Of a DNA stretch of 64,000 bases, positions 27,185-37,331 are shown piece after piece. Within the stretch, counting starts at the first letter, position 1. The number at the start of each line of letters is the position of its first letter. The translations under genes and the position numbers were made by a program. The notes under the pieces were generated by a model. The model made no database searches. It was given only the letters and a program-made list of their open reading frames with translations, and had not been told where the DNA came from. The DNA comes from Streptomyces sp. CB02923 (GTDB lineage: Bacteria; Actinomycetota; Actinomycetes; Streptomycetales; Streptomycetaceae): assembly GCF_001905005.1 (NCBI RefSeq), contig NZ_LWKZ01000024.1, positions 615,427 to 679,426 on the forward strand, in the 5' to 3' direction.

Positions 27185-30100
27185 TCAGTTCCCGGCGGCT
27201 GCCGGGGCCCGGGACATCGCCGTCGTCGGCATGGCCGTACGGCTGCCCGAGGCCGACGACACCCGTCAGTTCCTGGAGAACCTGCGCGAGGGGCGGGACA
27301 GCGTCCGCGAGATCTCGGCCGGGCGCCGCGGCCGCACCTCGATGCCGGTGGACGAGGACTTCCAGCTCAACGGTTACATCGAGGACATCGACTCCTTCGA
27401 CCACGCCTTCTTCGGCATTTCCCGCGGTGAGGCGCAGGTGATGGCCCCGGAGCACCGGCTGCTGCTCCAGACCGCCTACCAGGCGGTGGAGGACGCGGCC
27501 CAGCGTCCGGCCGCCCTCAACGGCCGCCGGGTCTCGGTGTACGTGGGCGACACCCGGATCGCGTACCACCAGCTCGTCCGCACCATCGAGGCCCCGATGG
27601 TGATGGGCGTGCACGTGGCCGCCACGGCCGGCCGCCTCGCCCGCTTCTTCGGGCTGTCCGGGCCGGCCGCCATGGTCGACTCGTCCTGCTCGTCGGGGTT
27701 GCTCGCCGTGCATCACGCGGTCAACGACCTGGTGCTCGGCGACGCCGAGATGGCGCTGGTCGGCGGGGTGAACCTGAACCTGTTCGGCGATCCGGTCCAG
27801 GACGACGGCGGCCTGGACCTGGGCATCCGGTCGGCGGACGGCAAGACCCGGGCCTTCTCCGCCGAGGCGGACGGCACCGGGTCCGGCGAGGCCGTGGTCG
27901 CCGTCCTGCTCAAGCCGCTGGACGACGCCCTGCGCGACGGGGACCCCGTGCGCGCCGTCATCAAGGGCATCGCGGCCAACAACGTCGCCGACCGGTCCAG
28001 TTCCCTCACCGCTCCCGACAGCGCGGCGCAGGCCGAGGTGATCACGCGGGCGTGGCGGAAGGCCGGCGTCGACCCCGCCACCGTCTCGTACGTCGAGGCC
28101 CACGGGACCGCCACCCGGCTCGGCGACCCCATCGAGATCGAAGCCCTCGACCTGGCCTTCGGCCCGACCGCCGCCGCGAAGCACTCCGTCGCGCTCTCCT
28201 CGGTGAAGAGCAACATCGGCCACACCTGGAGCGTCTCCGGGCTGGTCGGCCTGGTGAAGGCCGTGCTGGCGCTCCGGTACGGGCAGCTCTTCCCCAGCCT
28301 GCACACCGAGGCCCTCAGCCCTCTGATCGACTTTTCGGAGTCGGCCGTCTCGGTCACCCGGCAGCTCACGCCCTGGGAGCCCGCGGGCGGGGTACGACGG
28401 GCGGGGATCAGCTCCTTCGGCGTCATGGGCACCAATGTGCACGCGATTCTGGAAGAGGCGCCCGCGCCGGGCGAGGCTCCCGCGGACACGCCGCCCGACG
28501 GGTACTGGCTCCCGTTCTCCGCCAGAACGCCGACCGCGCTGGCCGCCAACATCGCCGCGCTGCGCGCCCGTATCGAGGACGATCCGCAGCTGCGGATCGC
28601 GGACATCCAGCGCACCCTGGCGGAGGGACGCGACCACCACCCGTACCGGTACGCGGTGACCGCCGACGATCTCGGCGGGCTCTCCCGGGCCCTGGCCGAA
28701 CCGCCGGGCGATCCGTCGGCCACCGGCCCGGTGACCGTTCTGCTGGTCTCCGGGCGCTGCCCCGCCGACGCCGGTCAGGTCTCCGCCTTCCGCGGCGCCC
28801 ATCCGCGTTTCGACGAGCTCTACGCACAGTGCGAGCGGGCCGCGGAAGCCGACGGCACGTCAGCCGACGGGCAGTTCGCCTTCCAGTACGCCCTGCACGG
28901 GCTGCTGCGCGAGATCGGCTTCGACTTCCGCCACGTGGTGGGAGAGGGCGCGGGCAAGCACGTGATCGACGCCGCGGCGGGCCGGGTTCCGCTCGCCGAG
29001 GCACTGCGCCTGGCGCACGCGGAACGTGCCGCGCAACCGACCGAACCCGCCGACCTGGACGCGCGCGTCGACCGGCTGCTCGGAAAGCTGGTGGGCGCCC
29101 AGCCGGTGCTCTTCGTCGAGGCCGGCCCCCTGTCCACCGTCTCCGGCGCGCTCGCCGCGCGGGGCGGGGCCGGGTACCGGGTGGTGTCCGTGACCGCGGG
29201 GCCCGCCTCCCTGCTGCGTGATCTCTACACCGGTGGCGCCGACTGGAACTGGGCGAGCACCGCGGGCGAGGGGCGGCGGATCGAACTGCCCGCCTACCAG
29301 TTCGACAAGATCCGCTGCTGGCTCGACGACGCCGACGTGGTGACCGCGAGGGGCACCGTGGCCGCCCCGGGCGGGTCGGCCGAAGCAGCCGGAGCGGCCG
29401 GGCAAGGGTCCGTGCCGCGCCCCTCCGACGTCCTGGAAACGGTGACGGGAGTCTGGCGGGACGTCCTCGGAACGGAGGCCGTCTCCCCCTCGGACTCCTT
29501 CTTCGACCTGGGCGGCGACTCCATCAGCGGCCTGCAGGTGGTCAACCGGGTCCAGAAGCTCTTCGGCGTCGAACTCGACGTCCTGACCCTCTTCGACTAC
29601 GACACCCCCGAGGACCTCACCGGCCACCTCGACACGCTCCTGGCCCCGGAGCCGGAGGCCGTACCGGACGTCGCGGAGGAAGCCGCCGAAGAGGCCGCTC
29701 CCCCGGCCGTGCCCGGCTTCTTCCCGGCCTCCGCGGCCCAGCTGAACGTCTGGCTGGCCTCCCAGTTCGAGGGCGGCTCGGTCGCCTTCAACCTCACCCG
29801 GAGCTTCGAACTCACCGGCCCGGTGGACACCGCCGCGCTCCAGAAAGCGGTGGACGGCCTGGCCGCCCGCCACGACGGCCTGCGCGCCGCGTTCCGGCTG
29901 GAGGGCGAGCAGCTCGTCCAGCAGGTGGCACCGGCCGGTCCGGGGACGGTCGCCGTCGAGGTGCGCACCGAGTCCTCCGCCTTCCCGGAGGGCCCCGCGG
30001 CCGTCGGCCTGGTCCGGGAGTTCGCGGCGCGCCCCTTCGACCTGGAGAACGGTCCGTTGCTGCGCGTGCAGCTCACCGGTTTCCGGGACGAGCGCCACCT

Positions 30101-33100
30101 GCTCAGCCTCAGCACCCATCACCTCGTGGCCGACGGCTGGTCCCTGGGGCTGCTGGTGCGCGATCTGTCCGAGCTGTACGCCGCCGCCGTCGCGGGTACG
30201 CGGGCCGCGCTGCCGCCGGTGGGCGCCGACTACCGCGACCACCACGTGCGGGAGGCGCGGCGCGCGCAGGACCGGCGCGAGCAGGCCGCCGCGTACTGGC
30301 TCGACACCTTCGACTCCGTACCCCCGGCGCTGTCCCTGCCCACCCGGGCCGGCTCCGCGGAAGGCCGTGCCTACACCGGCGCGTACCGCGACTACGCCCT
30401 GCCCGCCGACCTGTGGCAGCGGCTCAAGTCCTTCGCCCGGTCCCGGGGCGGCACCCCCTTCACCTCCGTCGTCAGCGCCTTCGCCGCTGTCCTGGCCCGT
30501 TACAGCGAGCACGGTGAGCTGGTGCTGGGCACCTCGGTGGCGGACCGCGGCGAGGAGTCCCTGGAACAGCTCGTCGGCATGCTGGTGCGGACCCTGCCGC
30601 TGCGGCTGAGCGTCGATGCCGAAGCGGGCTTCGACGCCCTGTACCGGCAGGTGCGCGGCACCTTCAACGACGGTCTGCGCCATCTGTCCCACCCGTACGA
30701 GGAACTGGTCCGCGACCTCCAGGAGCGGGGGCGGACGCATACGCCGGACCTGTTCGACGTCCTGATCGAGTTCGAGCAGTTCGCGGGTGCCGGGGCCGGG
30801 CCGCTGGAGGCGATGGCCGCCACCGGGCTGGGCGTCGAGCCGGTCGACGTGACCCTGGAGACGAGCGTCTTCCCCCTCAACATCATGCTGGCCGAGCAGC
30901 AGGGGACGCTGGGGGCGGCCGTCCGCTTCGACACCCGGCTCTTCGACCCGGCCACCGTGGACGGGCTCTGGGAGGCGTTCGAAGCCCTGCTGGACACGGC
31001 GCTGGCCGATCCGGACACTCCCCTGGGCCGGCTCCCGCTGCTGACCGCCCGTGAAGAGCTGCGGGTACGCACCCTGGGCCACCGGGAACTGGAATTCGAC
31101 CGCGGTCTGCGGATCCACCGGGCCATCGAGCACTTCGCGGCGGCGACACCCGACCGGCTCGCCCTGTCCAGTGCCACCGACCCGGCCGGCCGGCGCACCT
31201 TCGCCGAACTCAACACCCGCGCCAACCGGCTCGCCCGGTACTTCGCCGACGAGCTGGACGTGCGCAGCGGCGAGGTCGTGGCGCTGGTGATGGACCGTTC
31301 GGTGCTGATGGTGGAGTCGATCCTCGCCCTCTGGAAGTGCGGTGCGGCGTACCTCCCCGTCGATCCCAGTTACCCGGCCGCCTTCATCCGCGGGATGCTG
31401 GAGTCCTCGGACGTGCGGGTCGTGGCCCTCGATCCCCGGCAGGCGCCGGAGGGGCTGGCGGAGCACGTCCCCGCGGGGTGCCGCCGGGCCGAGCTGACCG
31501 AGCAGACCGGGCAGCACGGTGACGGCAGCGATCCGGGGCTGGACGCGGACGAGTCCGGGCTCGCCTACGTGATCTACACCTCGGGGTCGACCGGGAAGCC
31601 CAAGGGCGTGATGGTCGAACACCTCGGCATGCTGAACCACCTGCACGCCAAGATCGCCGACCTGGGGATCACCGAGGACAGCGTCATCGTCCAGAACGCC
31701 TCCAACAGCTTCGACATCTCGTTGTGGCAGATGTTCGCCGCTCCGTTCGCCGGCGGCCGCACCGTCGTCGCGGCGGAGTCCCTCCAGCTCGACCCGGTCC
31801 GCTTCGCCGAGCGCGTCGAGGCCGAGGAGGTCACCGTTCTGGAGGTGGTCCCGTCCTATCTCGAAGCGATGCTCGACGCCTGGGACCGCGCCGACCGGCA
31901 GGTCACGCTGGAGCACCTGCGGTACCTGATGGTCACGGGTGAGGCGTGCCTGCCCCGTCAGGTGAACCGGTGGCTGCGGGCGTACCCGCGGATTCCGGTG
32001 GTCAACGCCTACGGCCCGACCGAGGCGTCCGACGACGTGACCCACCACGTGATGGACCGGCCCGTGACCAGCGAGACCGTGTCCCTGGGCCGTCCCGTGC
32101 CCAACACCCTGATCTACGTCCTGGACGAGCATCTGCGGGTCGTCCCGCAGGGCGCGCGGGGAGAGATCTACGTCTCCGGCATCTGCGTGAGCCGTGGCTA
32201 CCTGAACGCGCCCGAGCAGACGGCCCGCGCGTTCCTGACGGACCCGTTCGAGCCGGGGCGGCGGATGTACCGGACCGGTGACAACGGCCGCTGGACGGAC
32301 GAGGGGAACCTGGAGTACTTCGGCCGGACCGACAGCCAGGTCAAGGTGCGCGGCTTCCGCGTCGACCTCGGAGAGATCGAACGGCGGGTGGACGCGGCGC
32401 CCGGCGTCAAACAGGCGGCGGTGGTCGTCAAGAAGCTCGCGGGGGCGGGGCAGGACAAGCAGCTCCACGCGTACCTCGTCCTGGAGGACGGCGGCACGGT
32501 GGACGGCTGCCGCGACCACGTGCGGCGCGAACTGCCGCACCACATGGTGCCGAGCGAGTTCATCGTGCTGGAGCAGCTGCCGCTCACCTCGAACGGCAAG
32601 GTCGACCGCCCGACGCTCGCCGGTCTGCGGGCCGAGCGGAGCACCGCGGCCGCCGTCGCTCCCCGTACGGACGCCGAGCGGGTGCTGGCCGAGATCTGGG
32701 CGGAGGTGCTGGGGCTGGACTCGGTGGGGGTGACGGACCGCTTCTTCGACGTCGGCGGCAACTCGCTGCGCGCCATCCAGGTGCTGGCCAGGGTCCGCGG
32801 CCGGCTGGGTGCCGACCCGGGACTGGAGCGGTTCTTCTCCCACCCCACCGTGGCCGGGCTGGCCACCCTGCTGGACGGGACCACCGGCACCGGCGAGCAG
32901 GGGGCGATCCGGTCCCTCGGCGGCCCCGGCACGTACGCGTCCGCCCCCACCCAGCGCCTGCTGCTGACCGTCGAGGAGCGCTACACGCACGCCCAGCGCG
33001 CCGCGTTCAACCGCAACGACCTCATCGAGCTGCACGGCCCGGTGGACCCCGCCCTGCTGGAACGCGCCTTCGCCGCCCTGGCGGACCGGCACGAGACCCT

Positions 33101-34268
33101 GCGGACCACCTTCGGTACGAGCGTCCAGCCTCCGGTCCAGATCGTGCACGCGGCGGGTGCGCTCACCCCGGCGTTCCGGGTGCACGACCTGACGGACCGG
33201 CCCGACCCGGACGGCGCCGTACGGGAGTTCGTCGACGCGCGCGTCCACGTGCCGTTCGACATCACCGCGGAGCCCCTGGTGCGGGCCGACCTGCTGCACA
33301 CCGGTGAGGACCGGTACGCCCTGCTGACGTCGGTGCACCAGTTGGTCTCGGACGGGATCTCGGCCGCCGTGCTCCACCGGGAATGGCAGGAGCTGTACGA
33401 CGCGCTGGTGACCGGCCGCCCGGCCGCGCTGCCGGAACTCCCCGTGCAGTACAAGGACATCGCGGCCTGGCGTGACGAGCGGCTGACGGCGCAGGTGCGG
33501 CGCGCGCACCTGGAGTACTGGAAGCGCGAGCTGGACGGCGCCTCTCCCGACGTGCCGCTGGTCACCGACTTCCCCCGGCCGCCGGTGAGCGCCCTGGCCG
33601 GTGTCCGGCTGCGGCGTCCCCTGGACGCCGGCCGGGCCGAGCGGTTCGCCTCCCTGGCGAGCCGGCAGGACGTCACCGAGTTCGTGGTCGCCCGCGCCGC
33701 CGTCGGCCTCCTGCTGCTGGGCGAGACCGGGCAGTCGGACATCACCATGGGCACCTACACCAGCGGCCGCGACCGGGTGGACCTGGAAGGTCAGATCGGG
33801 TTCCACGTCAACACCGTCCCGCTGCGGTTCCGGCTGCTGCCCGGCGACGACACGGGCAGCGTCCTGGGCCGTACCCAGCAGGACATGCTGCGGGCCTTCC
33901 AGCACCAGGAGTACCCGTACGGCTGGATCATGCGCGACCTCGGCTGGGAACGCGGCCGTGACCGCAGCCCGCTGTTCGACGTGATGGTGGCGATGGACCA
34001 GCTGGACGGCGAGGAGGAGCCGCGGCACAAGGGCGGCGTCCTGTTCCGGGCACGGGACCTGCCGCGCCGCTCGAAGGAGGCGGACCTGCAGTTCGTCTTC
34101 ATCCGCTCCGCCCAGGGACTCGAACTCGCCCTGACCTACAACAGCGAGGTCTTCACCGAGGATCGCGCGCAGGGCCTGCTGGACCGGCTCTGCTCTATTC
34201 TCGACTCCATGATCGAGGAACGCCCGATCGCCGACATTCCGACGTGGGAAGGGAACGCGACCACGTGA
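27174..34268 (+). CDS. Hybrid PKS-NRPS, KS-degenerate AT-T-C-A-T-degenerate C
   Basis: A 2364-residue hybrid. The ketosynthase (to about 430) keeps Cys in DSSCSSG near 169, His in EAHGTA and His in SNIGHT. The next 300 residues follow acyltransferase layout, but the GHSxG elbow is VVGEGAG near 589, so the nucleophilic Ser is gone; the segment ends in a normal post-AT linker (YQFDKIRCW). Then come T (GGDSIS, about 782), C (HHLVADG, about 981), A (YTSGSTGKPKG, about 1467), T (GGNSLR, about 1863) and a final C domain reading HQLVSDG near 2054, where the second His is Gln. By-eye A pocket: D-I-W-E-M-T-A-D-D-K, rich in acidic residues. The ATG lies 11 bases inside the preceding gene. No thioesterase is present. 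Confidence 0.9.
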   Translation: MTSDQFPAAAGARDIAVVGMAVRLPEADDTRQFLENLREGRDSVREISAGRRGRTSMPVDEDFQLNGYIEDIDSFDHAFFGISRGEAQVMAPEHRLLLQTAYQAVEDAAQRPAALNGRRVSVYVGDTRIAYHQLVRTIEAPMVMGVHVAATAGRLARFFGLSGPAAMVDSSCSSGLLAVHHAVNDLVLGDAEMALVGGVNLNLFGDPVQDDGGLDLGIRSADGKTRAFSAEADGTGSGEAVVAVLLKPLDDALRDGDPVRAVIKGIAANNVADRSSSLTAPDSAAQAEVITRAWRKAGVDPATVSYVEAHGTATRLGDPIEIEALDLAFGPTAAAKHSVALSSVKSNIGHTWSVSGLVGLVKAVLALRYGQLFPSLHTEALSPLIDFSESAVSVTRQLTPWEPAGGVRRAGISSFGVMGTNVHAILEEAPAPGEAPADTPPDGYWLPFSARTPTALAANIAALRARIEDDPQLRIADIQRTLAEGRDHHPYRYAVTADDLGGLSRALAEPPGDPSATGPVTVLLVSGRCPADAGQVSAFRGAHPRFDELYAQCERAAEADGTSADGQFAFQYALHGLLREIGFDFRHVVGEGAGKHVIDAAAGRVPLAEALRLAHAERAAQPTEPADLDARVDRLLGKLVGAQPVLFVEAGPLSTVSGALAARGGAGYRVVSVTAGPASLLRDLYTGGADWNWASTAGEGRRIELPAYQFDKIRCWLDDADVVTARGTVAAPGGSAEAAGAAGQGSVPRPSDVLETVTGVWRDVLGTEAVSPSDSFFDLGGDSISGLQVVNRVQKLFGVELDVLTLFDYDTPEDLTGHLDTLLAPEPEAVPDVAEEAAEEAAPPAVPGFFPASAAQLNVWLASQFEGGSVAFNLTRSFELTGPVDTAALQKAVDGLAARHDGLRAAFRLEGEQLVQQVAPAGPGTVAVEVRTESSAFPEGPAAVGLVREFAARPFDLENGPLLRVQLTGFRDERHLLSLSTHHLVADGWSLGLLVRDLSELYAAAVAGTRAALPPVGADYRDHHVREARRAQDRREQAAAYWLDTFDSVPPALSLPTRAGSAEGRAYTGAYRDYALPADLWQRLKSFARSRGGTPFTSVVSAFAAVLARYSEHGELVLGTSVADRGEESLEQLVGMLVRTLPLRLSVDAEAGFDALYRQVRGTFNDGLRHLSHPYEELVRDLQERGRTHTPDLFDVLIEFEQFAGAGAGPLEAMAATGLGVEPVDVTLETSVFPLNIMLAEQQGTLGAAVRFDTRLFDPATVDGLWEAFEALLDTALADPDTPLGRLPLLTAREELRVRTLGHRELEFDRGLRIHRAIEHFAAATPDRLALSSATDPAGRRTFAELNTRANRLARYFADELDVRSGEVVALVMDRSVLMVESILALWKCGAAYLPVDPSYPAAFIRGMLESSDVRVVALDPRQAPEGLAEHVPAGCRRAELTEQTGQHGDGSDPGLDADESGLAYVIYTSGSTGKPKGVMVEHLGMLNHLHAKIADLGITEDSVIVQNASNSFDISLWQMFAAPFAGGRTVVAAESLQLDPVRFAERVEAEEVTVLEVVPSYLEAMLDAWDRADRQVTLEHLRYLMVTGEACLPRQVNRWLRAYPRIPVVNAYGPTEASDDVTHHVMDRPVTSETVSLGRPVPNTLIYVLDEHLRVVPQGARGEIYVSGICVSRGYLNAPEQTARAFLTDPFEPGRRMYRTGDNGRWTDEGNLEYFGRTDSQVKVRGFRVDLGEIERRVDAAPGVKQAAVVVKKLAGAGQDKQLHAYLVLEDGGTVDGCRDHVRRELPHHMVPSEFIVLEQLPLTSNGKVDRPTLAGLRAERSTAAAVAPRTDAERVLAEIWAEVLGLDSVGVTDRFFDVGGNSLRAIQVLARVRGRLGADPGLERFFSHPTVAGLATLLDGTTGTGEQGAIRSLGGPGTYASAPTQRLLLTVEERYTHAQRAAFNRNDLIELHGPVDPALLERAFAALADRHETLRTTFGTSVQPPVQIVHAAGALTPAFRVHDLTDRPDPDGAVREFVDARVHVPFDITAEPLVRADLLHTGEDRYALLTSVHQLVSDGISAAVLHREWQELYDALVTGRPAALPELPVQYKDIAAWRDERLTAQVRRAHLEYWKRELDGASPDVPLVTDFPRPPVSALAGVRLRRPLDAGRAERFASLASRQDVTEFVVARAAVGLLLLGETGQSDITMGTYTSGRDRVDLEGQIGFHVNTVPLRFRLLPGDDTGSVLGRTQQDMLRAFQHQEYPYGWIMRDLGWERGRDRSPLFDVMVAMDQLDGEEEPRHKGGVLFRARDLPRRSKEADLQFVFIRSAQGLELALTYNSEVFTEDRAQGLLDRLCSILDSMIEERPIADIPTWEGNATT

Positions 34269-35023
34269 ACAGCGAGGACATTCTGGCGGGGCTCGACGAG
34301 GAGCGCCGGGCCTTGGGGGCGAGCACCGAACGGGGCATCGTCCGCGAGCACGCGACGGACGGCTCCGAGTGCCGGATCGTGTACGCCGGCTGCGCTCCCG
34401 CGGAGCTGGACGACGTCATCCGGGAGGAGACCGCACTGGCCCAGTCGCACAACTACACCCTGGAATGGAAGTTGTACGGCCACGACACCCCGGCGGACCT
34501 GGCCGGCCGGCTCACCGCCGCCGGGTTCGAGCCGGACGACCAGGAGAGCGTGCTGGTCCTGCCCCTGGACGGCGCGGACCTGGCCTCCTTCGACGCGGCG
34601 GGCCGGGACATCCGGCCCGTGACGGACGAGCAGGGGCTGGCGGACTACGCACAGATCGCCCGCGCGCTCGGCCGCAAGAACGCCGAGGAGGAACGGCAGC
34701 GGCTCGCCGCCGAACTGCAGGACGACCCGGAGGCGTTGAGCATCCACATCGCCTACGTCGACGGGAAGCCGGCCTCGTGCGGCCGGGCCTACTTCCGGCA
34801 GGGCGGCAGCTACGCGGAGCTGGCGGGCGGCCGGACCGTCCCGGAGCACCGGCGGCAGGGGCTGTTCACCGCACTGGTCGGCAGCAGGCTGCGGCAGGCG
34901 CGTGAGCGGGGGCGTACCCACGTCTTCGTGGACGCGCTGCCGACCTCCGAACCCACCTTGCGCAAGCTGGGTTTCGAGGTCGTGACCTGGACGAAGCCCT
35001 TCGTGTACGAACCCGGCTCCTGA
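34265..35023 (+). CDS. GNAT-family N-acetyltransferase
   Basis: A 252-residue protein. The C-terminal half carries the GNAT core: a beta-strand AYVDGKPASCGRAYF, the acetyl-CoA pyrophosphate loop VPEHRRQGLFTAL, and the terminal LGFEVVTWTKPFVYEP. The N-terminal half is poorly conserved and may be a decayed or substrate-binding GNAT-like fold. The GTG start overlaps the hybrid synthetase stop (GTGA), so it is translationally coupled and should act on the product or a building block, perhaps N-acylating an amino group such as that of Dap. Self-resistance by acetylation is an alternative. Confidence 0.82.
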   Translation: MNSEDILAGLDEERRALGASTERGIVREHATDGSECRIVYAGCAPAELDDVIREETALAQSHNYTLEWKLYGHDTPADLAGRLTAAGFEPDDQESVLVLPLDGADLASFDAAGRDIRPVTDEQGLADYAQIARALGRKNAEEERQRLAAELQDDPEALSIHIAYVDGKPASCGRAYFRQGGSYAELAGGRTVPEHRRQGLFTALVGSRLRQARERGRTHVFVDALPTSEPTLRKLGFEVVTWTKPFVYEPGS

Positions 35024-35060
35024 GCCGGTCCGGAGAGCGGGAGAGGGAGGGCAAAGGCAC

Positions 35061-36533
35061 ATGACAGCGGATGTCGTCGTGGTCGGCAGCGGGCCGAACG
35101 GCCTGTCGGCAGCGGTCACCATGGCACGGGCCGGCTTGCGCGTCGAGGTGTACGAGGCGGCGCCGGAGGCCGGTGGCGGACTGCGGACCACGTCCCTCTT
35201 CCAGGAGGACGTGGTGCACGACATCTGCTCCGCCGTGCATCCGATGGCCACCGCCTCCCCGTTCTTCCGGGAGTTCGACCTGCGGGCGCGGGGCGTGGAA
35301 CTGCTCCAGCCGGAGATCAGTTACGCGCACCCGCTCGCGGACGGGCGGGCCGCGCTCGCCCATCACGACCTGGACGCCGCCTGCGCGGGCCTGGGGCGGG
35401 ACGGGCCGGCCTGGCGGGCCCTGATGGAGCCGCTGCTGGCACACAGCGGGCAGGTGGTGGATTTCGTCCTCAACGGGCAGCGCCGCCTCCCGGAGAACCT
35501 GCTGGCGCCGTTGCTGCTGGCACGGGGCATGCTCGGGCACGGCACACCGCTGGCCCGGCGGGCCTTCGCCACGGAAGAGGCGGCGGCGCTGCTGGCCGGT
35601 GTCGCGGCCCACGTGGTGGGCCGGATGCCCACCCTCGCGTCGGCCGCGACCGCTCTGCTCCTGGGCCACCTCGCGCACGGCACCGGCTGGCCGGTGCCGC
35701 GGGGCGGCAGCGCGCGGATCGCCGAGGCGCTGACCGCGGACGTGACGGCGCACGGCGGCACGATCACGACCGGGCAGCGGATCACCGACCTGCGGGAACT
35801 GCGGGGGGCGCGGGCCGTGCTGCTCGACATCGGCCCCAAGGAGTTCCTGTCGGTAGCGGGTCCGCTGCTGCCGCGCGGCTACCGCGCGGGGCTGCGTTCC
35901 TTCCGCTACGGCCCCGGCGCGGCCAAAGTGGACTACCTCGTATCGGCTCCGGTCCCGTGGGCCGACCCGATGGTGGGCCGGGCCGGAACCGTCCATCTCG
36001 GCGGGCGGCAACAGGACATCTTCCGCCAGGAGTCGCTGACCGCGCGCGGCCGGCGCGGCGGGGCTCCGTTCGTCCTCGTGGCGGACCCGGCCGCCACCGA
36101 CCCCGGCCGTATCGGGGCGAACGGATACCGGCCCGTGTGGGCCTACGCGCATGTGCCCAACGGCGACCCGACCGACCCCGGCGACCTGGTGACGGAACGG
36201 ATCGAGCAGTACGCGCCGGGCTTCGCCGACACGGTGGTGGAGCGGCGGTCCATGAGCGCCGCCGCCCTGGAGCGGTACAACCCCAACTACGTGGGCGGTG
36301 ACATCGCCGCGGGCGCCATGACCCTGAAGCAGACGCTGTTCCGCCCCGTGCCGCGCTGGGACCCGTACCGCACTCCGCTGCGCGGGGTGTACCTGTGCTC
36401 CGCGTCCACCCCTCCCGGGCCGGGGGTGCACGGCATGTCCGGCTACCTGGCCGCCCGCTCGGCACTGCGCAGGGAGTTCGGGTTGCGCGCCGCGCCCCCG
36501 CTGTCCCCCGCCCGCCCGCCCGGACGGGGGTAA
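35061..36533 (+). CDS. Phytoene desaturase-like FAD oxidoreductase
   Basis: A 490-residue flavoprotein. The N-terminal dinucleotide-binding loop is VVVGSGPNGLSAAVTMARAG, followed by an acidic strand end (VEVYEAAPEAGGGLR). The C-terminal FAD-contacting segment is STPPGPGVHGMSGYLAA. The architecture is that of the CrtI/amine-oxidase class. In a peptide cluster it may desaturate an amino-acid or acyl side chain. It follows the GNAT gene by 37 bases with GGGAGAGGGAGGG upstream, and is the last gene of the plus-strand operon. It is unlike the FAD enzyme at 52411 apart from the shared fold. Confidence 0.85.
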   Translation: MTADVVVVGSGPNGLSAAVTMARAGLRVEVYEAAPEAGGGLRTTSLFQEDVVHDICSAVHPMATASPFFREFDLRARGVELLQPEISYAHPLADGRAALAHHDLDAACAGLGRDGPAWRALMEPLLAHSGQVVDFVLNGQRRLPENLLAPLLLARGMLGHGTPLARRAFATEEAAALLAGVAAHVVGRMPTLASAATALLLGHLAHGTGWPVPRGGSARIAEALTADVTAHGGTITTGQRITDLRELRGARAVLLDIGPKEFLSVAGPLLPRGYRAGLRSFRYGPGAAKVDYLVSAPVPWADPMVGRAGTVHLGGRQQDIFRQESLTARGRRGGAPFVLVADPAATDPGRIGANGYRPVWAYAHVPNGDPTDPGDLVTERIEQYAPGFADTVVERRSMSAAALERYNPNYVGGDIAAGAMTLKQTLFRPVPRWDPYRTPLRGVYLCSASTPPGPGVHGMSGYLAARSALRREFGLRAAPPLSPARPPGRG

Positions 36534-36590
36534 CAGCCGCGACAGCAAGGCCCATTCGTCATCGGAGAGTTCATGACGGCCGGTCCAGTC

Positions 36591-37331
36591 CTACCGCCTT
36601 GAGAGGACCGAATCGCTCGATATGCTCGACAGCCGCTCGGCGATGACCTGGGCCACTGCGTCCGCCTGATCGACGAGGTAGAAGTGGCCGCCGGAAAATC
36701 GCACGATGTCCGTCTCCGCCGCGGAACTCAGCCGCCAGGCGGCCAACTGGTCGTCGGTGAAGAGATCGTCCGTCCCGCAGCACACCACCAGGTGACTTTC
36801 GGTCTTCGTACCTCGCAAGGTGCGTACAAAGGAGTCGCATACGGCGAAGTCGTTCCTCAGCAGGCGAGTCGCGTGCTGACGCAGCTGCTCGTGCTCCAGG
36901 ATTTGCGGGGCCAGCCCGCCGAAACGGGCCCCGACGCGCAGCACCTCCTCGTCGTCGGCCTCCAGCGGGTCACCGGCGAAAAGCGGCCGCGCGTTGAGGG
37001 GGCCGGCGTTCGAGGAGGCGAACAACGTCGAGCAACGTGGCTGCCCCGGGGCCTGCTCCAGCCTTGCGGCAAGACAAAGCCCGAGATAGGCGCCCATGCT
37101 GTGGCCGAAGAGCGCGAAGTCCCCTGTCACCTGGGCCTTCGCCAATCGCGTAACGAGATCGCCCACGGCGTCCTCGGCGGTGCGGACCGGGTCCTCCCGC
37201 CAGCGACGGCTTCGGCCCGGCAGCTCCAGCGGGATGGGCTCGATCCATGACGGGAGTGCATGGACCAGCCCGTCGAAGACCTGGGCGGTTCCGCCCGAAT
37301 GATGAAGCATGACCAGGGGATAGCGTTTCAC
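36591..37331 (-). CDS. Type II thioesterase of the chlorothreonine cassette
   Basis: A 246-residue alpha/beta hydrolase: LHHSGGTAQVF oxyanion loop, GHSMG elbow with Ser near 78, a late Asp (GTDDLFTDD) and GGHFYLVDQ with the catalytic His. It is the last gene of the six-gene minus-strand operon; its ATG overlaps the exporter stop by 4 bases. In this setting it would hydrolyse the chlorinated aminoacyl group from the lone carrier protein, giving a free amino acid. A Ser elbow, rather than the Cys of aminoacyl-shuttling enzymes such as SyrC, favours hydrolysis. The substrate is inferred from context. Confidence 0.88.
   Translation of the reverse strand: MKRYPLVMLHHSGGTAQVFDGLVHALPSWIEPIPLELPGRSRRWREDPVRTAEDAVGDLVTRLAKAQVTGDFALFGHSMGAYLGLCLAARLEQAPGQPRCSTLFASSNAGPLNARPLFAGDPLEADDEEVLRVGARFGGLAPQILEHEQLRQHATRLLRNDFAVCDSFVRTLRGTKTESHLVVCCGTDDLFTDDQLAAWRLSSAAETDIVRFSGGHFYLVDQADAVAQVIAERLSSISSDSVLSRR

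Noticed and set aside
27174..34268. A working cis-AT PKS module
   Set aside because: The AT-like region lacks the GHSxG serine, so ordinary self-loading is unlikely.
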